A stretch of 64,000 nt of DNA, taken from assembly GCF_038446665.1 (NCBI RefSeq), contig NZ_CP151802.1:1984001-2048000 (forward strand), read 5' to 3'. Under the pieces are notes generated by a model. That model was not told where the DNA came from and made no database searches. It saw only the letters and a program-made list of their open reading frames with translations. This DNA comes from Lysobacter sp. FW306-1B-D06B (GTDB lineage Bacteria; Pseudomonadota; Gammaproteobacteria; Xanthomonadales; Xanthomonadaceae). Below, piece after piece: positions 8,226 to 16,701 of this stretch. A program made the position numbers and the translations under genes. Within the stretch, counting starts at the first letter, position 1, and each line of letters starts with the position of its first letter.

Positions 8226-9452
8226 TCAAGTGACGCGATGCCCGCCGGCATGGACGGCCTGCGCGAGGCGGCCGCCGAGCCAGTAGCACAGTTCGGCCGG
8301 GTGGCCGATGTTCCAGAGCACGAAGTCGGCGCGCGCGCCCACGCGCAGCACGCCGCGATCGTGCAGGCCCAGGGCGCGCGCGGCGTTGACCGTGGCGCCG
8401 CGCAGGGCTTCTTCGGGCGTGAGACGGAAGTGCGTGCACGCCAGCTGCATCGCGTGGCGCAGCGACTGCAGCGGCGAAGTGCCCGGATTGCAGTCGGTGG
8501 CCACCGCCATCGGCACGCCGTGCGCACGGAAGGTGTCCAGTGGCGGCAGCTTCGTTTCGCGCAGCACGTGGTACGCACCGGGAAGCAGCACCGCGACGGT
8601 GCCGCGCTGCGCCATCGCGCGCACGCTCTCGTCGCTGGTGTGTTCGACATGGTCCGCCGACAGCCCATCGAACGCTGCCGCCAGCGCGCCGCCGCCCAGG
8701 TCGCTGAGCTGGTCGGCATGCAGCTTCACCGGCAGACCCAGCGCACGCGCGGCGTCGAACATGCGGCGCGTCTGTTCCGGCGTGAAGCCGATGCCCTCGC
8801 AGAACGCGTCCACCGCATCGACCAGCCCTTCGGCATGCAGGCGCGGCAGCCATTCGATCGCCGCATCGATGTAGTCGTCGGCGCGACCGGCGAACTCCGG
8901 CGGCAATGCGTGCGCGGCCAGATACGTGGTGCGCACGCCGATCCCGAGCTGCTCCAGGCGCCGCGCCACGCGCAGCATCTTGCGTTCGTTCTCGAAGTCC
9001 AGGCCGTAGCCGGACTTGATCTCCAGCGTGGTCGTGCCGTCGGCGATGAGCGCATGCGCGCGCGGCAGCGACTGGCGCAGCAGTTCGCCTTCGTCGGCCG
9101 CTCGCGTGGCGCGCACGGTCGAGAGGATGCCGCCACCGGAGCGGGCGATGTCCTCGTAGCTGGCGCCGAGCAGGCGCAGTTCGAACTCACGTGCGCGATC
9201 GCCGGCGAAGACCAGATGCGTATGGCAGTCCACCAGCCCGGGCGTGATCCAGCCCTTGCTCTCGATCACCTCGCGCGCCAGCCGCTGCGGCGTGTCGGGC
9301 AGGGCGGAGCGCGGTCCGACGAAGGTCAGCGTGTCGTCTTTCCAGGCGATCGCGCCATCCAGGACGTCCGCATACCCCTGCGGCGCATCGAGCGTGGCGA
9401 GCGAAGCACCGAGGATCAGCCCGTCCCAGGCTGTATGCGCGTTGGAGGTCAT
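8226..9452 (-). CDS. hutI: Imidazolonepropionase
   Basis: HutI hydrolyses 4-imidazolone-5-propanoate to N-formimino-L-glutamate, the third step of histidine degradation. The 408-residue protein is a cytoplasmic amidohydrolase with the metal motif [12 protein letters not shown] (near residue 76), the HutI-specific [21 protein letters not shown] region, HADQLSD and ATDCNPGT. Length and motifs match the family. It is divergent from hutF across a 94-bp intergenic region and is followed 26 bp later by the M19 dipeptidase. No hutH, hutG or hutC is in the window, and hutU lies 7 kb away, so the hut genes are dispersed here. Confidence 0.97.
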   Translation of the reverse strand: MTSNAHTAWDGLILGASLATLDAPQGYADVLDGAIAWKDDTLTFVGPRSALPDTPQRLAREVIESKGWITPGLVDCHTHLVFAGDRAREFELRLLGASYEDIARSGGGILSTVRATRAADEGELLRQSLPRAHALIADGTTTLEIKSGYGLDFENERKMLRVARRLEQLGIGVRTTYLAAHALPPEFAGRADDYIDAAIEWLPRLHAEGLVDAVDAFCEGIGFTPEQTRRMFDAARALGLPVKLHADQLSDLGGGALAAAFDGLSADHVEHTSDESVRAMAQRGTVAVLLPGAYHVLRETKLPPLDTFRAHGVPMAVATDCNPGTSPLQSLRHAMQLACTHFRLTPEEALRGATVNAARALGLHDRGVLRVGARADFVLWNIGHPAELCYWLGGRLAQAVHAGGHRVT

Positions 9453-9546
9453 GACGGGATTCTAGCCGGGCCACGGGCCGGCCGGATCGCCGCCGGGCAT
9501 CGGCGGAAGGATCGTCACGAGCGCGCCCTCGGGCGACAATGCCGGC

Positions 9547-10896
9547 ATGAAGACCCTCGACGCCGCGATGCTCTGGACCCCCGACGGCTGGCGCCCCGAC
9601 GCCGGCTTCGACATCGACGACCATGGCCGCATCCGCGCCATCGAGTCGGCCGAGCCCACCGCCAGCGCCAGCTGGATCGTGCCGGGGGTGGCGAACCTGC
9701 ACTCGCATGCGTTCCAGCGCGCCATGGCCGGTCTGGCCGAACGCCAGACGAACCCGGAAGACTCCTTCTGGACCTGGCGCGAGACCATGTACCGCTTCGC
9801 CGCGCGGTTCACGCCGGAGCTGCTGCAGGCGGTGGCCGCGCAGCTCTACGTGGAGATGCTGGAAGCCGGCTACACGACGGTGTGCGAGTTCCACTACTTG
9901 CACCACGCGCCCGACGGCCGCCCCTACGACGACCCGGCCGCGATGTCGCGCGCGCTGATCGCCGCCGCCCGCGATGCGGGCATCCGGCTGACGCTGCTGC
10001 CCGTGCTCTACATGACCGGCGGCTTCGACGGCCGCGTGCTGGGCGAACGCCAGCGCCGCTTCGGCCATGACGTCGACGCCTACCTGCGCCTGATCGAAAC
10101 CCTGTGCGAGGATGTCGGCCCGTCGCTGCATGTCGGCTGCGCGCTGCACAGCCTGCGCGCGGTGCCGCCGCAGGCGATGCGCACGGTGCTCGACGCCCTG
10201 CCGCCCGCGATGCCGGTGCACATCCACATCGCCGAGCAGATCGGCGAAGTGCAGGACTGCTTGGCCCTGCGCAACGCCCGTCCGGTGGAGTGGCTGCTCG
10301 ACAACGCCGCGGTCGATGCGCGTTGGACGCTGGTTCACGCCACGCACCTCACGGCTGCGGAAACGCAGGGCATCGCGCGCAGCGGCGCGACCGTGGCGAT
10401 CTGCCCGACCACCGAGGCCAACCTTGGCGACGGCCTGTTCCCGCTGCGCGATTACCTGGATGCAGGCGGCCGCTGGGGCGTGGGTTCGGACTCGCACATC
10501 TCCGTCTCCCCGGTGGAGGAACTGCGCTGGCTGGAATACGGCCAGCGCCTGTCCACGCGCCATCGCAACATCGCAGTGCGCGCGGACTCGCCGAGCGTGG
10601 GCGAAACGCTGCTGCGCGATGTCGCACGCAGCGCTAGGAATTCGACGGGCCATGCGATCGGCACGTTCGCGACGGGCGAGTATGCCGATGCGGTGGTGCT
10701 CGACACCGATGCACCGGCGTTGTACGGATTGAAGGCCGAAGATGCGGTCGACCGCTGGATCTTCAGCGGCAATCGTCCGCTCGTGCGCGAGGCGTACGTG
10801 GGCGGCAGGCGCGTGGTGGAGGGCGGTGCGCACCTGCAACGCCACGCGATCGCGCAACGCTATCGCGAGGCGATGGCGCGCTTGATGGCGGAGTGA
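9547..10896 (+). CDS. hutF: Formimidoylglutamate deiminase
   Basis: HutF deaminates N-formimino-L-glutamate to N-formyl-L-glutamate and ammonia, the step that defines the five-step histidine pathway completed by HutG. The 449-residue amidohydrolase has the metal motif NLHSHAFQRAMAG near residue 50, an HIHIAEQ motif, and the HutF signature GSDSHISVSPVEELRWLEYGQRL toward the C-terminus. These distinguish it from guanine deaminase and other relatives. The ATG at 9547 lacks a strong Shine-Dalgarno sequence. The gene faces away from hutI, so both may share regulatory DNA in 9453-9546. It ends at a repeat-derived terminator. Confidence 0.95.
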   Translation: MKTLDAAMLWTPDGWRPDAGFDIDDHGRIRAIESAEPTASASWIVPGVANLHSHAFQRAMAGLAERQTNPEDSFWTWRETMYRFAARFTPELLQAVAAQLYVEMLEAGYTTVCEFHYLHHAPDGRPYDDPAAMSRALIAAARDAGIRLTLLPVLYMTGGFDGRVLGERQRRFGHDVDAYLRLIETLCEDVGPSLHVGCALHSLRAVPPQAMRTVLDALPPAMPVHIHIAEQIGEVQDCLALRNARPVEWLLDNAAVDARWTLVHATHLTAAETQGIARSGATVAICPTTEANLGDGLFPLRDYLDAGGRWGVGSDSHISVSPVEELRWLEYGQRLSTRHRNIAVRADSPSVGETLLRDVARSARNSTGHAIGTFATGEYADAVVLDTDAPALYGLKAEDAVDRWIFSGNRPLVREAYVGGRRVVEGGAHLQRHAIAQRYREAMARLMAE

Positions 10897-10911
10897 TCGC
10901 AGAGCGCTTTT

Positions 10912-10934
10912 CCTTCTCCCGCAAGGGGAGAAGG
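10912..10934. terminator. Hairpin repeat (family A) between convergent hutF and ogt
   Basis: A 9-bp perfect stem (CCTTCTCCC with GGGAGAAGG, 5-nt loop) sits between the hutF stop (10896) and the ogt stop (10942). The same sequence recurs at 24221-24347 and, in variant form, at 45241-45369, so it is an interspersed repeat used in terminator position. Confidence 0.7.
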
Positions 10935-10941
10935 GAACTTC

Positions 10942-11445
10942 TCAGCCAAACAGGTCCACCGCCACCGGCAACGCCCCTTCCATCCGCAGCAGATACTCCT
11001 TCGTCGGCAGTCCGCCGCCGAACCCGGTCAGGCTGCCATCGCTGCCGATCACGCGATGGCAGGGCAGCACGATCGGCAGGGGATTGCGGCCGTTCGCCGC
11101 GCCCACGGCGCGCATTGCCGACGGACGACCCACGCGCTGCGCCAGTTGCGCGTAGCTGATCGTTCCGCCGTAGGGAATCGAGTCCAGCGTGTGCCACACC
11201 GAAAGCTGGAACGGCGTGCCGCGCGCCGCGAGCGGAAGATCGAACGCTTGTCGCGCACCGTCGAAATACTCGCCCAGCTGACGCGCCGCCAGGCGGATCA
11301 CGTCGCACTCGCGTGCCTTCCATTGCGCGCAGTGCGCCATGGGATGACGCGGGTTCTGGAACTCGATCAGATGCAGCCCTTCGTCGCTCGCCGCGAGCAG
11401 CAACGGGCCGACCGGGCTGGGCACGTGCGCGTAGCGGATCGTCAT
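10942..11445 (-). CDS. ogt: Methylated-DNA--[protein]-cysteine S-methyltransferase
   Basis: The 167-residue suicide enzyme transfers the alkyl group from O6-alkylguanine (and O4-alkylthymine) in DNA to its own cysteine. The active site PCHRV (Cys129), the Asn hinge region NGRNPLPIVLPCHRV and the helix-turn-helix SYAQLAQRVGRPSAMRAVGAA are intact. There is no Ada N-terminal domain, as expected for Ogt. It starts at 11445, overlapping the stop of the Ada-AlkA fusion gene by four bases, so the two repair proteins are translationally coupled and form an adaptive-response operon. Confidence 0.95.
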   Translation of the reverse strand: MTIRYAHVPSPVGPLLLAASDEGLHLIEFQNPRHPMAHCAQWKARECDVIRLAARQLGEYFDGARQAFDLPLAARGTPFQLSVWHTLDSIPYGGTISYAQLAQRVGRPSAMRAVGAANGRNPLPIVLPCHRVIGSDGSLTGFGGGLPTKEYLLRMEGALPVAVDLFG

Positions 11446-13007
11446 GCGGTCGCCTCTACGCGGGTATCGCTGCGCGCCGTGCGTGTTTTGCGCGCGGGCT
11501 TCTCCGCGCGCGCGACCGGTGTCGGCACGCAGTCGCGCCACAGGTGGATCACCGCGTAGCCGCGCCACGGGCTCCATGCTTGCGCACGCGCGCCCAGTGC
11601 CTTCGCGGTCATGCGCGTGCCGTCGGCCGGCAGCGCCTTCTGCAGGACGAGATCCTCCACAGGAAACGCATCCGGATGGCCCAGCGCCCGCAGCGCGATG
11701 TACTGCGCCGTCCACGGGCCGATGCCCGGCAACGCGACCCAGCGTGCGGTGAAATCCTCCAGCGTGCGTTCGGCGCGAAAATCCACGCGACCTTCGATCA
11801 GCGCACTGGCAACGCCGCGCACGGTCTGCGCGCGCGAACGGATCAGGCCGATCGTTTCCAGGTCCGCATCGACCAGCGCTTCGGGCGTGGGGAAAAGATG
11901 CGCCAGACCCGGCGCGAACGGCTGCGGCAACGCGCGCCCGTACTTCTGCGCCAGGCGCGAAGCCAGCGTGCGCGCCGCGGCCACGCTCACCTGTTGGCCG
12001 ATGATGGCGCGCACCGCGATCTCGAAGCCGTCCCAGCCGCTCGGCAAACGCAGCCCGGGACGTTGCGCGAGGAGCGGCGCCAGGCGCGCATCCGACGACA
12101 ACGCGCCGGCGATGGCTTGCGGGTCCGCGTCCAGATCGAACATGCGCCGCAGGCGTTGCACGATCTCCAGCAGTCGTGCCGTGGCCACGCCGTGCAGTTC
12201 CAGTTTCAGCGCGTGCTCGCCGTTCGGCCACGCGCTCATGCGCAGCCGGCCGGGCTGTTCGATGGGGCCGATCACGCGCGCGTATGCGTGTTCGTCCACG
12301 ACCTCCACGCCCGGCAGCGCACGCCCGCGCAGGAAATCCAGCATGGCCGCGAAGTCGTAGGGCGGGCGATAGCCCAGTCGCAGCGTGAGGACGTCACGCG
12401 CATTGTGCGCAGCGGTTTCGCGCCGGCCCTTGCGAAGATCGCGCGGCGCCAGGCGGTACGCGGTACGGAACGCGTCGTTGAAGCGGCGCAGACTGCCGAA
12501 GCCGGCGGCCAGCGCGACCTGCGTGATCGGCAGTGTGGTTTCGGTCAGCAGTTGCTTGGCGAACAGCAGCCGGCGCGTTCCGTGCACGCCGATCGGCGCG
12601 ACGCCGACGCGTTCGACGAACAGGCGACGCAGCTGGCGCTCGCCCACACCCACGCGCTGCGCCAGGGCGGCGAGTGGCTGTTCGGCGAGCGCGCCGTCGT
12701 CGATCAGCTTCAACGCACGCGCCAGCGCGGCGTCGCCGCGGCGCCAGCTGCCGTCGTCGGGCGAGAGTTCCGGCCGGCAGCGCAGGCAGGGACGGTAGCC
12801 CGCCGCCTCGGCCGCCGCGGCGTGTCGGAAATAGACGACGCGCCGCGCCGTCGGTGCCGGGCACACCGGGCGGCAATAAATGCGCGTGCTCAGCACGGCG
12901 GTGAAGAACAGACCGTCGAAGCGCGGATCACGCGTGCGGCGGGCCTGTTCGCACACCTGCCAGGCGGGCAGAGTGTCGGCGTGGACGTGGGGGGCGGGGC
13001 TGGGCAT
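11442..13007 (-). CDS. alkA: Ada-type regulator fused to AlkA DNA-3-methyladenine glycosylase
   Basis: The 521-residue protein joins three parts. Residues about 15-80 form an Ada zinc domain with Cys45, Cys49, Cys74 and Cys77, which accepts methyl groups from DNA phosphotriesters. Residues about 90-195 form an AraC-type DNA-binding domain (PITQVALAAGFGSLRRFNDAF). Residues about 205-505 form the AlkA glycosylase with the helix-hairpin-helix LPGIGPWTAQYIALRA and catalytic Asp at residue 452. It thus senses methylation, activates transcription and excises alkylated bases. The ogt gene overlaps its stop codon. This domain order is known in Xanthomonadaceae and Actinobacteria. An alternative name is Ada/AlkA bifunctional protein. 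Confidence 0.95.
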   Translation of the reverse strand: MPSPAPHVHADTLPAWQVCEQARRTRDPRFDGLFFTAVLSTRIYCRPVCPAPTARRVVYFRHAAAAEAAGYRPCLRCRPELSPDDGSWRRGDAALARALKLIDDGALAEQPLAALAQRVGVGERQLRRLFVERVGVAPIGVHGTRRLLFAKQLLTETTLPITQVALAAGFGSLRRFNDAFRTAYRLAPRDLRKGRRETAAHNARDVLTLRLGYRPPYDFAAMLDFLRGRALPGVEVVDEHAYARVIGPIEQPGRLRMSAWPNGEHALKLELHGVATARLLEIVQRLRRMFDLDADPQAIAGALSSDARLAPLLAQRPGLRLPSGWDGFEIAVRAIIGQQVSVAAARTLASRLAQKYGRALPQPFAPGLAHLFPTPEALVDADLETIGLIRSRAQTVRGVASALIEGRVDFRAERTLEDFTARWVALPGIGPWTAQYIALRALGHPDAFPVEDLVLQKALPADGTRMTAKALGARAQAWSPWRGYAVIHLWRDCVPTPVARAEKPARKTRTARSDTRVEATA

Positions 13008-13094
13008 GGGGTCAGGCTAACACCGCGCACAGAGGCGGACTCGCCGGATTCGGACATGAATGTGCAAGGCCGTCGTGACGCCCGGGGGCCTGCC

Positions 13095-14342
13095 TTAAGG
13101 CGCCGCCTCGCGCAGTGCAGGCAACAGCGGCGCCACGTCACCGTCGTTCGCCGCAGGCATCACGCCGAGCACTCGCGCGAGCAGTGGATACACATCCACA
13201 TTGTCGAACGGCGCGATGCGCGCACCGGGCACGAACGAAGGGCCGCGCGCGATGAACAACGCCCGCATCGACGGCAGTGCGGGATCGAAGCCGTGCGAGC
13301 CGCGCGCCGCTTCGGGCGGACGCTTGGCGAGCTTCTCCGGATACAGCGCGTCCCAGCCTTCATGCATCTGGCAGACGATCGGCGGCACGCGCGGATTGGT
13401 TCCGTAGTGCCAGCGCGCCGGCAAGTCCTCGCGCTTCCAGCAGTCGTACTGTGCGTGGGCGCCGAGCAGGCGCTGTTCCGCCTCGCGCTCGCGACCGGGA
13501 CGCGGCGCAACACCGATCGATTGACCGTCCGACACCACGGTCGCGATCGCCGGATCGATCATGTCCACCACGCCGATCGCGCGGCCGGGGCCGACCTTCG
13601 CCATGCCATGGTCGGATACCACGATCAGGTCGGTGCGATCGAGCATGCCGCGCGCAGCCAGTCCGTCGTACAGCCGGCCGATCACCGCGTCGAGGTCGCG
13701 CAGCGTCGCGCGCACCTGCGGCGAGTCCGGGCCGTAGTCGTGGCCGGCCTTGTCGAGCTGTTCGAAGTACAGCGACACCAGGCGTGGTCGTTGCGCCTGC
13801 GGTGCGCCGAGCCAGGCGAGCACGTCGTCCACGCGGCGGGCGGGCGGCACGCGCTCGTCGTAGGCGACCCATTGGCTCGGCCGCACGCCGCCGATGGCCG
13901 CGCTGCTGCCCGGCCAGGCCCAGCTGGCGCTGCGCACGCCCTGTTTCTCGGCGGTCACCCAGATCGGTTCGCCGCCCCACCAGCGGCTGTCGTCCACGGC
14001 ATTGCGGTCGGCCACGGCGAAGCCGCCGATGCCGGCATCGCTCATGCGGTTGTGGATGACGCCGTGATGGTCCGGACGCAGCCCGGTGACCAGCGTGTAG
14101 TGATTGGGGAAGGTGAGCGAGGGGTAGGACGGGTTCATCCAGTCCGCGTGTGCGCCTTCGCGTGCGATGCGCGCCAGGTTCGGCGTTGCCTGCGGCGAGA
14201 GGTAATCCGCGCGGAAGGCATCGATGGAAACGAGGATGACCGCCTGCGCGCGCGGCGGTGGAGCGAAGGCGCGCGGGGCAGGGGTGCTGCAGGCGGAGAG
14301 GACGAGGCAGGCGGCAACGGCCGCGATTCGGAGCAAGCGCAT
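13095..14342 (-). CDS. Nucleotide pyrophosphatase/phosphodiesterase (NPP family) lipoprotein
   Basis: The 415-residue protein belongs to the alkaline-phosphatase superfamily and would cleave phosphodiester or pyrophosphate bonds of nucleotides in the periplasm. A lipobox (LVLSAC, Cys18) marks lipid anchoring. The metal and nucleophile motifs are complete: first metal Asp41 in VSIDAFRADY, nucleophile Thr77 in PSLTFPNHYTLVTG, DKAGHDYGP and SDHGM, and a C-terminal His in RGSHGFD. Length and motifs match the bacterial NPP characterised in Xanthomonas. It is preceded by a 117-bp divergent intergenic region shared with the gene at 14460. Confidence 0.92.
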   Translation of the reverse strand: MRLLRIAAVAACLVLSACSTPAPRAFAPPPRAQAVILVSIDAFRADYLSPQATPNLARIAREGAHADWMNPSYPSLTFPNHYTLVTGLRPDHHGVIHNRMSDAGIGGFAVADRNAVDDSRWWGGEPIWVTAEKQGVRSASWAWPGSSAAIGGVRPSQWVAYDERVPPARRVDDVLAWLGAPQAQRPRLVSLYFEQLDKAGHDYGPDSPQVRATLRDLDAVIGRLYDGLAARGMLDRTDLIVVSDHGMAKVGPGRAIGVVDMIDPAIATVVSDGQSIGVAPRPGREREAEQRLLGAHAQYDCWKREDLPARWHYGTNPRVPPIVCQMHEGWDALYPEKLAKRPPEAARGSHGFDPALPSMRALFIARGPSFVPGARIAPFDNVDVYPLLARVLGVMPAANDGDVAPLLPALREAAP

Positions 14343-14459
14343 CGGTCGATCATAACGAGCGTGTGTTGCGGCATGACTTTAGTCGCTGGCGATTGCGCAC
14401 GGCCGTGCCAATAGTGGCCGCAACCCGACGGGACGTCCCCGCCGGCACGGGAGCCCGTC

Positions 14460-15008
14460 ATGAAGACCGTCACGACCGTTGTCGCCGCCGCCCTGTTGTC
14501 GAGCCTGTCCGCCGCGTCCGTGGCACAGACGCCGCCGAAACCCGAGCCGACGCGCATGACCCGCGCCGAATGCGAGGTGTGGACGCGCGAACTCAGCTTC
14601 GCCCAGTCCGTCGCGGACCACGACGGCGCCGCCTTCGCATCGCATCTGGAACCCGACGCCGCCTTCGGCGCGAGTCAGGCGCAGCCGACGCGCGGCCGCG
14701 ATGCCATCGCCAAGCGCTGGACCGGGATCGTGGAAGGCAAGCGATTCAAGCTGTCGTGGTATCCCACCCGCACCACGATTGGCGGCGTCGGCGACATCGC
14801 CTGGTCCAGCGGGCCGTCGCTGTTCGAGGACCTGGACCCGAAGACCACGCAGCGCTACCGCATCGGCGCGTTCCATTCGGTCTGGCACCGGGGCGCGGAC
14901 GGTGTCTGGCGCGTGCTGTTCGACGACGGCGTGGATCCGCGCCCGGCCACGCAGGCCGAAGCGCTGGCCTTCCGCGAAGGCCGCCAGGCCACGTGTCCAC
15001 AAGCCTGA
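14460..15008 (+). CDS. Secreted NTF2-like (DUF4440/SnoaL-type) protein
   Basis: The 182-residue product has a signal peptide (TVTTVVAAALLSSLSAASVAQ). The mature part fits an NTF2-like fold of the DUF4440 type: an N-terminal helix (FAQSVADHDGAAFASHLEPDAAF), then GRDAIAKRWTGIV and antiparallel strands (GDIAWSSGPSLF, WRVLFDDG). Such proteins are small-ligand binders or enzymes, and I cannot assign a substrate. Cys residues near positions 38 and 179 could form a disulfide. It is the first of three consecutive plus-strand secreted proteins. The fold assignment is by pattern and is moderate in confidence. Confidence 0.75.
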   Translation: MKTVTTVVAAALLSSLSAASVAQTPPKPEPTRMTRAECEVWTRELSFAQSVADHDGAAFASHLEPDAAFGASQAQPTRGRDAIAKRWTGIVEGKRFKLSWYPTRTTIGGVGDIAWSSGPSLFEDLDPKTTQRYRIGAFHSVWHRGADGVWRVLFDDGVDPRPATQAEALAFREGRQATCPQA

Positions 15009-15106
15009 CGACTCCCTAAATCACGCCGCCGCCCTCACTTTCGGCAAAGACGGGGCGTTGTATGGTGGACCTGCGGCGCTGACGCCGCCTTCCTCCTGGT
15101 GATGCC

Positions 15107-15472
15107 ATGGACCGCATGTCCCACCACCGCGCTGCTCTCCTTGCCGCCGGGCTGTTCGTGCTCGGGCTGGGCAGTGCTTCCGCGCAGGCCGTGTCGGCCG
15201 ATGCGCAGGCGCAGGCCAATGCTCCGCAGGCTGCCGTGGACGCACAGGCCGCCTCCGATGCGCAGGTCTCCCCCGACGGTCGCAACGACACGAAGCGGCC
15301 CACCGCCGGCTGCCTGAAGGAAACCGGCAGCAACATCCGAACGCGCGATCCGAAGACCGGCAAGCCGGTGTGCATCGGCCCGGGCCGTTCCTATACGCGC
15401 GAGCAGATCGACCGTACCGGCCAGACCGATCTCGCCGACGCCCTGCGCCGCCTGGATCCATCGATCCACTGA
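15107..15472 (+). CDS. Small secreted protein resembling a TonB-receptor plug segment
   Basis: The 121-residue protein has a signal peptide ending near Ala27 and a low-complexity Ala/Gln/Asp linker (residues 28-58). Residues 73-78 (TGSNIR) and 96-113 (YTREQIDRTGQTDLADAL) closely resemble two conserved elements at the start of TonB-dependent receptor plugs, where a TGS(N/R)I motif is followed by a TREDIxRTGATxLADAL-type motif. No barrel follows: the protein ends 8 residues later. Cys69 and Cys89 flank the first motif and may form a disulfide. A start at 15116 is also possible. The next gene begins 4 bp after its stop. Function is unknown. Confidence 0.7.
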   Translation: MDRMSHHRAALLAAGLFVLGLGSASAQAVSADAQAQANAPQAAVDAQAASDAQVSPDGRNDTKRPTAGCLKETGSNIRTRDPKTGKPVCIGPGRSYTREQIDRTGQTDLADALRRLDPSIH

Positions 15473-15476
15473 TCGC

Positions 15477-15953
15477 ATGAAGACGATGCGTCGTCTGCCG
15501 ATCGTCATCGCGCTGGCCTTCGGGCTGGCGCCGGTCGCGTTCGCGCAGCAGGCCAACACGCTGCAGCCGCCGCGCGTGGCGCCGATCTCGCCCGCCACGC
15601 CGCCGTCCTTGCCGGTGGGCGTGGACACTTCGCGCGACAACGCATCGCTCAACCGGCTGAACCGGCAGCTCGATGTTTCCAGCCGGCGCGTGCAGGCCGA
15701 CACCTTGCGCAATCAGGTCGACCGCCAGGATCGGCTGATGGATGCCGATCGCGCGCGCACCGACGCGCGCCGTGCCGCGGTGTCACCGGAAGAATCCGCA
15801 CGACTGCGCCAGGAATTCGAAGCGCGCGTGGCAAACCACGAGGCCTGGCGTGCCGGCAAGGAGCAGCAGGTGCAGCGGCTGGAAGTGGAGGGCATTCCGC
15901 CACCGCCGCCGCCCAACGAAGTGAAGGCGCCGGCGATCCAGCCGGGGCGCTAA
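15477..15953 (+). CDS. Secreted hypothetical protein with charged helical region
   Basis: The 158-residue product has a signal peptide (RRLPIVIALAFGLAPVAFAQQ). After a Pro-rich stretch come about 90 residues of highly charged, probably helical or coiled-coil sequence (LNRLNRQLDVSSRRVQAD, RLMDADRARTDARRAA) and a Pro-rich end with a run of seven prolines (IPPPPPPNE). I recognise no family. It starts 4 bp after the preceding small secreted protein and is likely cotranscribed and translationally coupled with it, so the two may act together in the envelope. Confidence 0.7.
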   Translation: MKTMRRLPIVIALAFGLAPVAFAQQANTLQPPRVAPISPATPPSLPVGVDTSRDNASLNRLNRQLDVSSRRVQADTLRNQVDRQDRLMDADRARTDARRAAVSPEESARLRQEFEARVANHEAWRAGKEQQVQRLEVEGIPPPPPPNEVKAPAIQPGR

Positions 15954-15956
15954 CCG

Positions 15957-16541
15957 CTACGCCAGCAATCCCCGCAGCAGCCGCTGCAGCGACGCTTCGT
16001 AATAGCGCCGGAATGCGGCATCGTCGAAGTTGAAACGTCCCGCGCGATACAGCGCGATCAGGCCGTGCGTGTGCGCCCACAACGTCATCGCCACGTCCCA
16101 TACATCGTCCCCGCGCAGAACGCCGGCATGCATCGCGTCCTGCACTGCGTCGGCGACGACGTTGAGCGTCGGCGAGCGCCGCGCGTGGAAGTCGTCCGGA
16201 AACCGCCGCGCATCGTCGCGCGCCGTGGAGAACGCATGGTCGAACAGGTGCGGATGCGCCAGCGCGTAATCCAGATAGATGCGCTGCACCGCCAGCAGGC
16301 GCTCGAGCACGTCACCGCCGCGGCCGCGCGCGTCCCAGTGACGCGTGATCGCATCGAAGCTGTCGTCGCCGATGCGCTTGAGCAGCGCCTCGCGATTGGG
16401 GAAATGCCGGTAGATCGCCATCGGCGTCAGCCCCACCGCGGCGGCCACGCGGCGCATGCTTACGCCGGCCGCGCCTTCGCGTTCGAACAGCGTGCGCGCG
16501 GCGCGCAGGATGCGGTCGGCAGTGGCGGGGCGGCGGCTCAT
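15957..16541 (-). CDS. TetR-family transcriptional regulator
   Basis: The 194-residue repressor has an N-terminal TetR HTH ([47 protein letters not shown], residues 10-56) and a ligand-binding C-terminal half containing a [16 protein letters not shown] element typical of the TetR_C_13/WHG group. I start at the ATG at 16541 because it touches a perfect inverted repeat (16541-16557) that is a convincing autoregulatory operator; the longer frame to 16808 would include intergenic DNA. Its target beyond itself is not obvious, and the divergent neighbour is hutU, 160 bp away. It ends 3 bp from the convergent gene at 15953. Confidence 0.88.
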   Translation of the reverse strand: MSRRPATADRILRAARTLFEREGAAGVSMRRVAAAVGLTPMAIYRHFPNREALLKRIGDDSFDAITRHWDARGRGGDVLERLLAVQRIYLDYALAHPHLFDHAFSTARDDARRFPDDFHARRSPTLNVVADAVQDAMHAGVLRGDDVWDVAMTLWAHTHGLIALYRAGRFNFDDAAFRRYYEASLQRLLRGLLA

Positions 16542-16557
16542 GTATACAGCGTATACA
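16541..16557. promoter_or_regulatory. TetR operator candidate overlapping the regulator's start codon
   Basis: TGTATAC-AGC-GTATACA is a perfect 7-bp inverted repeat with a 3-bp spacer. Its first base is the complement of the A of the regulator's ATG. Size and symmetry fit a TetR dimer site, and the position implies autorepression from a leaderless or very short-leader transcript. Confidence 0.65.
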
Positions 16558-16701
16558 AAATGGCGCCGTACGGCGGAAAATCGCACGCAATCGCCGGCCA
16601 GTGTTGATACGGGCGCTGCCGCGCGGCGGGCACGGCGCGATAATTCTCGGCATGCACCCCCGCGCGTCGCGAACGCGACGCCCCTGCCGACGGAGCGTTC
16701 C

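Noticed and set aside
11313..14414. 1033-codon open frame on the plus strand
   Set aside because: It is antisense to the Ada-AlkA fusion and the NPP phosphodiesterase; the translation resembles no protein.
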